Of a DNA stretch of 35,829 nucleotides, positions 26,500 to 33,967 are shown in pieces. Position 1 is the first letter of the stretch; each line of letters begins with the position of its first letter. The translations under genes and the position numbers were made by a program. The notes under the pieces were generated by a model. The model was not told the origin of the DNA and did not search any database. It saw nothing but the letters and a program-made list of their open reading frames with translations. Source of the DNA: an uncultured Enterobacterales bacterium (GTDB lineage: Bacteria > Pseudomonadota > Gammaproteobacteria > Enterobacterales > Psychrobiaceae); assembly GCA_937981905.1 (NCBI GenBank), contig CALJMY010000200.1, positions 1 to 35,829 of the forward strand, in the 5' to 3' direction.

Positions 26500-28602
26500 A
26501 TGCTGCCATATTTCGCTGCTTGTCCCAAAGGGCTTGAATACCTACTAGTTAAAGAGATTGAAGACTTAGGCGGGGTTGAAGTTCGAGAGTCACTTGCAGG
26601 GGTTAGGTTTAAAGCTAATTTAGCCGAGGCATACACAATTTGTTTATGGTCACGCTTAGCTAGTCGTATCTTATTATCAATTCATAGTGATGAAGTACAT
26701 AACACTCAAGATATTTATGACGTAGTTTATCGTGTAAATTGGCATTCTTATTTTGACAGCACAGAAACGATTGCTGTTGAATTCTCGGGGACTAATAATT
26801 TTATTAATAACACGCAATTTGGTGCGCTAAAAGCCAAAGATGCCATTGTTGATAAGTTCAGAGATAGTGGCTTTGACCGTCCTAATGTCGATAAAAAAGG
26901 CGCAGGCATTCGTATTGAATGTCGTATGGTAAACAACAAACTTACCTTAGCAATTAACTTCTCTGGTCGTTCATTACAACAACGTGGTTACCGTAGTAAC
27001 GCCGGTGAAGCGCCATTGCGTGAAAACTTAGCAGCTGCGTTATTATTACGAAGTGGTTGGGAAACCGACAAACCATTATTTGACCCATTTTGTGGTAGTG
27101 GAACATTAGTGATTGAAGCGGCATTAATGGCAGCCAATATTGCGCCATCATTAACACGTAACTTCTTTGCTTTTGAAGCGCTTAAAGCCTTTAAAGAAGA
27201 CGTTTGGCTAGAAATTTTAGATAAAGCTCAGGCGCTTGCTGATGAAAGTCGAGATCGTAAGCAGCTATGTATTCGCGGTAGCGATATGGATTCGAGCGTA
27301 CTTAATATTGCACGTGATAATGCTCGTCGTGCTGGTGTTGAACATCTGGTTAGCTTTGAAGTGGGTGATGCATTAAATATTAAACAACCTTTTGGTAATC
27401 AAAAAGGTCATATTGTCACTAATCCACCTTACGGTGAGCGTTTAGGTGAATTATTACCGCTTATCTTCATTTATCATGGTTTTGCTAAAGCGGTTAAAGC
27501 AAAATTCACGGGTTGGGAACTAAGCGTATTTAGTTCGTCCGTTGAACTCTTAACTGCTATTCGGCTTGCACCAGATCATAAATACAAATTATATAATGGT
27601 CAGCTTGAAGCTATTTTAGCTAACTATTCAATTGGTGAAGGTGTTTTAAAGTCGATTTCTAAATCAGTTGAACCTTTTGCCAATCGTTTGAAAAAGAATG
27701 AAAAAGCGTTAAGTAAATGGGCTAAGAGTGAAAACATTGAAGCTTACCGTATTTATGATGCCGATTTACCTGATTACAATTTAGCGATTGACCGCTACGG
27801 TAAACAGTGGATTGTGCAAGAGTACAAAGCGCCTAAATACATGGACCCGAGCAAAACGCTGCGTCGTTTAATTGAAGCATTTATAGTGCTTGATCATATA
27901 TTTGATATTCACAGCGATGACTTAATTTACAAAGTACGCGAAGTGCAAAAGGGCGAAAGCCAGTACGAACGATTAAACGAGAACAAAGGTAAATTTGTTG
28001 TTCAAGAATATAACGCAAAATTCTTAATCAATACGTCTGATTATTTAGATAACGGTTTGTTCTTAGATCATCGTTTAACGCGTCGTAAATTAGGTGAACT
28101 AGCTAACGGGATGGATTTCTTAAATCTATTTTGTTACACGGGTAGTGCATCTGTACATGCAGCATTAGGCGGTGCTAAATCAACGACTAGTGTTGATATG
28201 TCTCGTACATACCTTGATTGGGCAAAAGAAAATTTTAAAATAAATAGCCTTCATGGTAGCGAATATGAATTTATTCAGATGGACTGTTTAACGTGGTTAA
28301 AACATTGTCATAAAGATTTTGATTTAATATTTATTGATCCACCAACGTTCTCTAATTCCAAACGTATGGATCAATCGTTTGATATTAATCGCGACCATGT
28401 TGAATTATTAAAAAGCCTGATGCGTATCTTACGTCCAGACGGATTAATTATTTTCTCTAATAATTCACGTGGTTTTAAAATGAATCATCGTGACATGGAA
28501 CGTTTAGGTTTCAATGTTCAAGAAGTAACAGAGCATACAATACCGCGCGACTTTAAAGGTAATCCTAAGATTCATAACTGTTGGGAAATCAGCCGTAAAT
28601 GA
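26500..28602 (+). CDS. rlmL: Bifunctional 23S rRNA methyltransferase RlmKL
   Basis: Fused enzyme that makes m2G2445 (RlmL half) and m7G2069 (RlmK half) in 23S rRNA of the assembling 50S subunit. The 700 residues match E. coli RlmKL (702). Order: THUMP domain (about 45-155), RlmL methyltransferase with LFDPFCGSGTLVIEAA near 188-203 and catalytic NPPYGER near 308, then the RlmK half with FLNLFCYTGSASVHAALGG and IFIDPPTFSNSKRMD near 609-623. N-terminal PYFAACPKGLEYLLVKE matches the family. Its stop overlaps the start of the glutaredoxin-like gene by four bases (ATGA), so translation is coupled. Confidence 0.96.
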   Translation: MLPYFAACPKGLEYLLVKEIEDLGGVEVRESLAGVRFKANLAEAYTICLWSRLASRILLSIHSDEVHNTQDIYDVVYRVNWHSYFDSTETIAVEFSGTNNFINNTQFGALKAKDAIVDKFRDSGFDRPNVDKKGAGIRIECRMVNNKLTLAINFSGRSLQQRGYRSNAGEAPLRENLAAALLLRSGWETDKPLFDPFCGSGTLVIEAALMAANIAPSLTRNFFAFEALKAFKEDVWLEILDKAQALADESRDRKQLCIRGSDMDSSVLNIARDNARRAGVEHLVSFEVGDALNIKQPFGNQKGHIVTNPPYGERLGELLPLIFIYHGFAKAVKAKFTGWELSVFSSSVELLTAIRLAPDHKYKLYNGQLEAILANYSIGEGVLKSISKSVEPFANRLKKNEKALSKWAKSENIEAYRIYDADLPDYNLAIDRYGKQWIVQEYKAPKYMDPSKTLRRLIEAFIVLDHIFDIHSDDLIYKVREVQKGESQYERLNENKGKFVVQEYNAKFLINTSDYLDNGLFLDHRLTRRKLGELANGMDFLNLFCYTGSASVHAALGGAKSTTSVDMSRTYLDWAKENFKINSLHGSEYEFIQMDCLTWLKHCHKDFDLIFIDPPTFSNSKRMDQSFDINRDHVELLKSLMRILRPDGLIIFSNNSRGFKMNHRDMERLGFNVQEVTEHTIPRDFKGNPKIHNCWEISRK

Positions 28603-28820
28603 GTCAAGTGATACTGTATTCAACAGATGGATGCCATCTGTGTGAACTTGCTCAAGCGCAATTAGACAGTAATAACACACATTATAAAATAGTCGATATT
28701 ATTGATGATGTCGACTTGGTCAATCGCTACGGTACTCGTATTCCGGTTGTATTAAATAAAGACAACAAAGAACTTGGTTGGCCATTTGAGCTAAACGAGC
28801 TTCAACAATTTTTAGGTTAA
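28599..28820 (+). CDS. Glutaredoxin-like protein (DUF836 family)
   Basis: A 73-residue thioredoxin-fold protein of the glutaredoxin-like DUF836 family. It has an N-terminal beta strand (VILYSTDGC), the redox motif CHLC (residues 12-15) and the conserved cis-proline segment TRIPVV near 48. No signal peptide, so cytoplasmic. It overlaps rlmKL by four bases and ends six bases before uup, a strong sign of one operon. The substrate is unknown; the CxxC suggests a thiol-disulfide role. Confidence 0.85.
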   Translation: MSQVILYSTDGCHLCELAQAQLDSNNTHYKIVDIIDDVDLVNRYGTRIPVVLNKDNKELGWPFELNELQQFLG

Positions 28821-28826
28821 TAAAAC

Positions 28827-30737
28827 ATGTTAATTAGATTAAATAACGCGCAATTAGCGTTTGGTACTCACGTCATTCTTGACGGTTTAGATTTTCAAGT
28901 AAATGCTAATGAGCGTGTCTGTTTGGTTGGTAAAAACGGCATGGGTAAATCAACTCTAATGAAAATTGTTGCAAAACAAATGGATTTAGATGGCGGTGAA
29001 TTACTGTATAACAACGAAATTGTTGTCGCACGTTTAGAGCAAGATCCACCAGAAAAAGCACAAATGAGTGTTTTTGAGTTTGTTTCATCTGGTCTAGCTC
29101 ACGTTGGTGAATTAATTGGTAAATACCATCATGTGTTACATGAAATGGAAACTAATTACACTGATGAGTTAATGGATAAATTGTCTTCATTGCAATCGCA
29201 AATGGATGATAATGATGCATGGACATTTGAGTCACGTATTACTACGGTACTTGAGCAATTAGCATTACCTGCTGACAAACAGCTTAGTGAGTTATCAGGC
29301 GGTTGGTTACGTAAAGCAGCGCTAGCAAAAGCACTTGTGCAACAACCAGATGTTTTATTACTGGATGAGCCAACCAATCACCTTGATTTAAACGCTATTG
29401 CGTGGCTTGAGAAAGTCTTATTAGATTTCCGAGGCGCTATCGTATTTATCAGTCATGATAGAGCATTTATTCGCAGCATGGCGACACGTATTATTGATTT
29501 AGATCGCGGAAAATTAAGCTCTTGGCCTGGTGGTTACGAAGAATACCTAGTGGCTAAAGAAGAAGCGCTACGTGTTGAACAAGAACAAAATGCATTATTT
29601 GACAAACGTTTAGCCCAAGAAGAAACGTGGGTAAGACAAGGCGTTAAAGCAAGACGTACCCGTAACGAAGGCCGTGTTCGTGCACTTGAGCAATTAAGAA
29701 GTGAACGTAAAGCTCGTACTGAAGTTGTTGGTAAAGCTAGAATGTCATTAGCGAGTACGTCAAAATCAGGAAAATTAGTCTTTGAAATTGATGATATTAG
29801 TTATGCATTTGAAGCAAAACAAATTGTTAAAAATTTCACAACTCAAATCATTCGTGGTGATCGCATAGCGCTTATTGGGCCTAATGGTTGTGGTAAATCA
29901 ACCTTATTAAAAATGATGCTAGGTCAATTAACTGCTCAAGACGGTGAAATCAAAACGGGTACCATGCTTGACGTTGCTTATTTCGATCAACATCGCGCCG
30001 CATTAGACTTAGATAAAACAGTCCAAGAAAATGTTGGTGATGGTAAAGATGACGTTGAACATAACGGCCGTACACGTCATGTATTAGGTTATTTACAAGA
30101 TTTCTTATTTGCACCAGAGCGTGCAAGAACGCCTGTTCGTGCATTATCAGGTGGTGAGAAAAATCGTCTTTTATTAGCTAAATTATTCTTAAAGCCAAAC
30201 AACTTATTAATCCTCGATGAGCCAACCAATGATTTGGATATCGAAACGCTTGAGCTACTTGAATCATTAGTTCATCAATATGATGGAACATTATTATTAG
30301 TAAGTCATGATCGTGAATTTATTGATAACACAGTAACGTCTAGCTGGTGGTTTGGCGCTAATGGTCACATTAGTGAGTATGTGGGTGGCTTTGAAGATTC
30401 TGTTCATCAAGGCGCTAAGCTGTTTAACCCAGAAGAGCACGAAGCGGAAATTGCTGCACAGCAAAAAGCAGAATCAGCGGCTCCTGTTGTTGCTGCTCCA
30501 GTTACTAAAGCGGCTCCTAAATTAAGTTATAAAGATCAGCGCGAACTTGATTCAATACCTGAGAAAATGGAAAAGCAAGAATCAGATATTGCAGCTATTG
30601 AAGAGACGATGGCAGATCCTGACTTCTTTACAAAACCAACCTCTGAAACACAACCTGTTATCGATAAACTAGCGGCTTTAAATCAAGAGTTAGAACAAAC
30701 GATGGAACGTTGGGAATATTTAGCGAGTTTTGAATAA
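28827..30737 (+). CDS. uup: ABC-F ATPase Uup
   Basis: Cytoplasmic ABC-F ATPase without membrane domains, linked to ribosomes and to suppression of transposon precise excision in E. coli. The 636 residues match E. coli Uup (635). First ATPase domain: Walker A GKNGMGKS (35-42), signature LSGGW (156-160), Walker B LLLDEPTNHLD (177-187). A linker region rich in charged residues follows (WVRQGVKARRTRNEGRVRAL, near 269-288). Second domain: Walker A GPNGCGKS (351-358), LSGGEKNR (440-447), LILDEPTNDLD (461-471). The C-terminal 80 residues are a coiled-coil DNA-binding-type domain after an alanine-rich linker. Last gene of the rlmKL operon. Confidence 0.96.
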   Translation: MLIRLNNAQLAFGTHVILDGLDFQVNANERVCLVGKNGMGKSTLMKIVAKQMDLDGGELLYNNEIVVARLEQDPPEKAQMSVFEFVSSGLAHVGELIGKYHHVLHEMETNYTDELMDKLSSLQSQMDDNDAWTFESRITTVLEQLALPADKQLSELSGGWLRKAALAKALVQQPDVLLLDEPTNHLDLNAIAWLEKVLLDFRGAIVFISHDRAFIRSMATRIIDLDRGKLSSWPGGYEEYLVAKEEALRVEQEQNALFDKRLAQEETWVRQGVKARRTRNEGRVRALEQLRSERKARTEVVGKARMSLASTSKSGKLVFEIDDISYAFEAKQIVKNFTTQIIRGDRIALIGPNGCGKSTLLKMMLGQLTAQDGEIKTGTMLDVAYFDQHRAALDLDKTVQENVGDGKDDVEHNGRTRHVLGYLQDFLFAPERARTPVRALSGGEKNRLLLAKLFLKPNNLLILDEPTNDLDIETLELLESLVHQYDGTLLLVSHDREFIDNTVTSSWWFGANGHISEYVGGFEDSVHQGAKLFNPEEHEAEIAAQQKAESAAPVVAAPVTKAAPKLSYKDQRELDSIPEKMEKQESDIAAIEETMADPDFFTKPTSETQPVIDKLAALNQELEQTMERWEYLASFE

Positions 30738-30877
30738 CTAATTTTGCATAGCTTAGTGAACCTTTTGAATTAGAAATAGTCTTTATTAGAAGATATATTA
30801 TTTGATTGATAATATTAGAAAATTTAATTTAATAGTATTGATTAATTCATTTTAAAATTGCAAGATTCATTACATCA

Positions 30878-30903
30878 AGGCATTATCCTTATCAATAATG
30901 CCT
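30878..30903. repeat. 9-bp inverted repeat downstream of uup
   Basis: AGGCATTAT-N8-ATAATGCCT, perfect 9-bp arms with loop CCTTATCA, about 140 bases after the uup stop. No U-tract on either side, so it is not a standard terminator. Could be an operator or a processed 3' end. Confidence 0.5.
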
Positions 30904-30929
30904 CGCATTAATACATATAAAGCGCGAAT

Positions 30930-30957
30930 ACGTCTAACAATATATATTGTTAGACGT
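30930..30957. repeat. 28-bp perfect palindrome before the DUF3466 gene
   Basis: ACGTCTAACAATAT followed directly by its reverse complement, ending 22 bases before the DUF3466 ATG and followed by TTT (30958-30960). It may be a terminator-like hairpin with four Ts including the last palindrome base, a regulator operator near the promoter, or a 5' leader hairpin. The 242-base gap after uup holds this palindrome and the AGGCATTAT repeat. Confidence 0.65.
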
Positions 30958-30979
30958 TTTGCAGGTAACAGGAATAATA

Positions 30980-32866
30980 ATGAATAAGAAGTTACAACCA
31001 ACATTACTAGCTCTCGCATTAGCTGCAAGTTTTGGCGCCAATGCTGTGGTGTATAAAATTGAAAATATTGATGAATTATATAAAGTTAACGGCACAATAA
31101 GTAATCATCGTTCAGGCTCAGGCGTTACATTAAATGACAATGATGTATTCATTGGTGGTGCATCAGGTAAATATTCACCTTCATTAAGTCAAGATGATTT
31201 AGCAATTATTGATAATAATAGTGTTGATGTTGCTATAACAGCTATTGTGGCAAGTGCTTCTAACAGCAGTACAAATCCAACACGCGCTGTTAAAACTATT
31301 CCTGATGCGAATAATGTTATCTTTGAATTTGATGATGAATTCATGCCCCAAGCAATTTCAGTGTTTGAAGAAACTATTACTAACGATCTTCGTTCAGTAT
31401 CGACAATCAATTCATTTGCATTTGATATATCCAATGAAAACATCATTGTAGGTACAACGAGTTCAGCAGCTTATGAGCTTCCAGATCCTGATCAACGAGA
31501 CACTAATGTCGATAGAGATTTTCCTTTCTATGCTTATGACTATGAACAGCGCGCCATGGTTATTGATAATGGCCGAGTGTTAACATTCATTCCTGAATTT
31601 TCTCAATATGGTGGTCAAAGTGGTTTAACAGCTATCAGTGGAAGTGGTTTTGTTGTTGGTTATGCGGGCACTAGCCTTGAAGAAACTTCAGAAGCTAATA
31701 TTAATGTTAATTGCTTAAGTACTTATGCTGATACGGAAGAACATAGAGAAGCTGATCAAGTAGCTGGAGTGGATACGCTTATTGTTCCATTACAAATATG
31801 TGCTCGAGGTTTTTCTTTTGATGGCGGTTCAAGTACCGCAGCGACTTATAAGTTAGAAGCTTTTAGCTGGCAATATAGTAATGGTCAGCTAAGAAATCCG
31901 ACATCGTTAGGTATTCTAAATTCTGCAGGAGATAGCTTTGCATTTGATGTTAATGACGCTGAAATTGCGGTAGGGCGAAGTGCATCAGATGTGGCTGCTT
32001 TAAATGTTGCTGTAATTTATAGAGATGAACAAGTCATTGATTTGATGGATTACACTGAAACAACATGGCGTAATTCAAATGCGACTTCAATCAATAACAA
32101 CAATTTAGCTGTTGGCTTTATGGAAAAGATTATTGATGGTGTTGTACGTGATAAATTCTTTATTTATGACGTTAACTCAGAAGAAACAATCTTAACTTTT
32201 CCTAACGACTTTACATCATCACCAAGCGATTTGGCTTCAGTTCCTAACCATATTAATGACCATAATATGGTTGTAGGTTCAATAGAAATAGATTCGGAAG
32301 ATACAGTTAGACAAACGCATGCCTTTTTATACGATGCAGATAGTAAAGACTTTCAAGATATTAATGATTTACTGACTTGTGAATCAAAAGGGTTTGTTGC
32401 TGTAGGCAGTCGTTTTGAGAAATTTGAAATTAGAACGGTTGGTGGTGCTGAAGAACTTGTTAGTTTCGATGCAGACATTACCATTGTAAATGCTCATAAA
32501 GTGTCAGATGATGGAACTATTATTGCTACAGCTTTAGTAACTTTACCTGTTATAAAAACTCAGTTTGTTGATGAGGAAGGTATAGTTATTACAACCGCTG
32601 GCCAACTTACCGAAGGTACTGTAGTAGAAGAGATAGTCGTTGATGCCGCTGGTGATCCTGTTTTTGATGTTGATTCTCAGGGCAACGCTATTACTGAACA
32701 GGTTTTACGTTCAGTTGTATTAACAGTAGTTGATGATGCTGAAGCTTGTGATGTTATCACTGAAGACTCTGAAGAGTTTGAAGTTAAACGTCAAGGTTCA
32801 GGTTTTGGACTTTTATCTTTACTTGTATTAATCGGCGGCTTATTTACTAGACGCTTACGTTCTTAA
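30980..32866 (+). CDS. DUF3466 family exported protein with GlyGly-CTERM-like tail
   Basis: Secreted or surface-associated protein of unknown function, 628 residues. The track's TTG start at 30947 lies inside a palindrome; the ATG at 30980, with AACAGGA upstream, begins a normal signal peptide (LLALALAASFGANA). The body has HAF-like repeats of the pattern 'IN/DxNDxxxxVG': AISGSGFVVGYAG, AFDVNDAEIAVGRS, SINNNNLAVGFME, and HINDHNMVVGS. This suggests a repeated beta structure. The C-terminus is QGSGFGLLSLLVLIGGLFTRRLRS: small glycine motif, hydrophobic helix, arginines. That architecture fits a GlyGly-CTERM sorting tag handled by rhombosortase and often linked to type II secretion; neither is encoded in this window. 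Confidence 0.8.
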   Translation: MNKKLQPTLLALALAASFGANAVVYKIENIDELYKVNGTISNHRSGSGVTLNDNDVFIGGASGKYSPSLSQDDLAIIDNNSVDVAITAIVASASNSSTNPTRAVKTIPDANNVIFEFDDEFMPQAISVFEETITNDLRSVSTINSFAFDISNENIIVGTTSSAAYELPDPDQRDTNVDRDFPFYAYDYEQRAMVIDNGRVLTFIPEFSQYGGQSGLTAISGSGFVVGYAGTSLEETSEANINVNCLSTYADTEEHREADQVAGVDTLIVPLQICARGFSFDGGSSTAATYKLEAFSWQYSNGQLRNPTSLGILNSAGDSFAFDVNDAEIAVGRSASDVAALNVAVIYRDEQVIDLMDYTETTWRNSNATSINNNNLAVGFMEKIIDGVVRDKFFIYDVNSEETILTFPNDFTSSPSDLASVPNHINDHNMVVGSIEIDSEDTVRQTHAFLYDADSKDFQDINDLLTCESKGFVAVGSRFEKFEIRTVGGAEELVSFDADITIVNAHKVSDDGTIIATALVTLPVIKTQFVDEEGIVITTAGQLTEGTVVEEIVVDAAGDPVFDVDSQGNAITEQVLRSVVLTVVDDAEACDVITEDSEEFEVKRQGSGFGLLSLLVLIGGLFTRRLRS

Positions 32867-32895
32867 TTAACAAGAATTTTAATTGCTGTAATAAT

Positions 32896-32926
32896 AAAAA
32901 AGCACCTTAACTTAAGGTGCTTTTTT
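32896..32926. terminator. Bidirectional terminator between DUF3466 gene and fghA
   Basis: AAAAAAGCACCTT-N5-AAGGTGCTTTTTT, A- and T-flanked stem-loop between two convergent genes, 30 bases after the DUF3466 stop and 38 bases before the fghA stop. The symmetry gives a U-tract on both strands. Confidence 0.9.
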
Positions 32927-32963
32927 GATTATCATGATAAATAATAGCGGCTTAAAGCAACGT

Positions 32964-33809
32964 TTATTTCAAATGACTTGCATGAAAGTCAATGTGAGAC
33001 TCAATGAAGCTCGCAATAAAGAAATAGCTGTGATTATAACCTTCACGATAATTAATACTCGCTTTATAACCAGCTTCTTTAGCCGCTTCAATCAAGTTAT
33101 CCGTTAATAACTCTTCTTCTAAGAAATCGTCATCAAGGCCTTGGTCAATCAACATTGGTAGTTGATTATTTCCTTCCTTGATTAAATGACAAGCGTCATA
33201 AACTAGCCATGAGTTTAAATGATCACCTAAATAGTTGAAGAATGCTTTTTGCCCCCAAGGTGTTTCAACCGGATTAACAATAGGACTAAATGCAGAAACA
33301 CTTTGATAAGCCTTGCTGTTACGTAGTGCAATCACTAATGCGCCATGCCCGCCCATTGAATGCCCAAATATTGATTTTTTGTCACTAACAGGTAAATTAG
33401 CTTCGATCAATTTAGGTAATTCACTCACTATATAATCATACATATTAAAGTGTGTTTTCCACGGTTTTTGAGTCGCATTAACATAAAAACCAGCACCTTG
33501 ACCAAATGCATAATCATCTTCTAAATCATCTGGAACATCTTCACCACGCGGGCTGGTGTCTGGCATAATAAGCGCAATACCATGTTTAGCTGCCCATTGC
33601 TGTGCGCCAGCTTTTACTGCAAAATTTTCATCGGTACAGGTTAAGCCTGATAAAAAATACAGCACAGGGACTTTATTTTCTGCATTGGCTTGTGGCGGTA
33701 AAAATACTGAAAAAGTCATTAAGCAATTATTAGCAACAGATTCATGTTGGTATTGATTATGCGCACCATCAAATAATTTTTGGCTTGATACTAACTCTAA
33801 TTGAGACAT
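32964..33809 (-). CDS. fghA: S-formylglutathione hydrolase
   Basis: Serine hydrolase of the esterase D family that splits S-formylglutathione into formate and glutathione, second step of glutathione-dependent formaldehyde detoxification. The 281-residue length is near E. coli FrmB (277) and YeiG (278). Nucleophile Ser151 lies in GHSMGGHGALV; the other triad members are probably Asp226 (DQGLDDDF) and His260 (GYNHSYFF). The oxyanion-hole region is YFLSGLTCTDENF. PDTSPRGEDVPDD and AGFYVNATQ are family signatures. GAGAAG lies five bases before the ATG. No frmA/adhC dehydrogenase is next to it; it is convergent with the DUF3466 gene and divergent from hrpA. Confidence 0.95.
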   Translation of the reverse strand: MSQLELVSSQKLFDGAHNQYQHESVANNCLMTFSVFLPPQANAENKVPVLYFLSGLTCTDENFAVKAGAQQWAAKHGIALIMPDTSPRGEDVPDDLEDDYAFGQGAGFYVNATQKPWKTHFNMYDYIVSELPKLIEANLPVSDKKSIFGHSMGGHGALVIALRNSKAYQSVSAFSPIVNPVETPWGQKAFFNYLGDHLNSWLVYDACHLIKEGNNQLPMLIDQGLDDDFLEEELLTDNLIEAAKEAGYKASINYREGYNHSYFFIASFIESHIDFHASHLK

Positions 33810-33967
33810 TGATTCTTCTCGAAATAATAAATTAGCGACATGATATCAAAAACTATAAATTCTGACATTGATTATGTAGTGATTTAAGCGATTAACTATC
33901 GACTAGTCCTTTGCGCGCTAGTCTCTATTTGATAGAATCAGTTTTATTTTTCTATGAATTATTTATC

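Noticed and set aside
30947-30979. TTG start of the DUF3466 ORF in the track
   Set aside because: It falls inside the 28-bp palindrome and lacks a ribosome site; ATG 30980 starts a clean signal peptide after AACAGGA.
31189-31451. Overlapping short ORFs on both strands inside the DUF3466 gene
   Set aside because: Alternative frames of a real long gene; no independent support.
33556-33756. 66-aa plus-strand ORF over fghA
   Set aside because: Antisense to the conserved N-terminal half of FghA.
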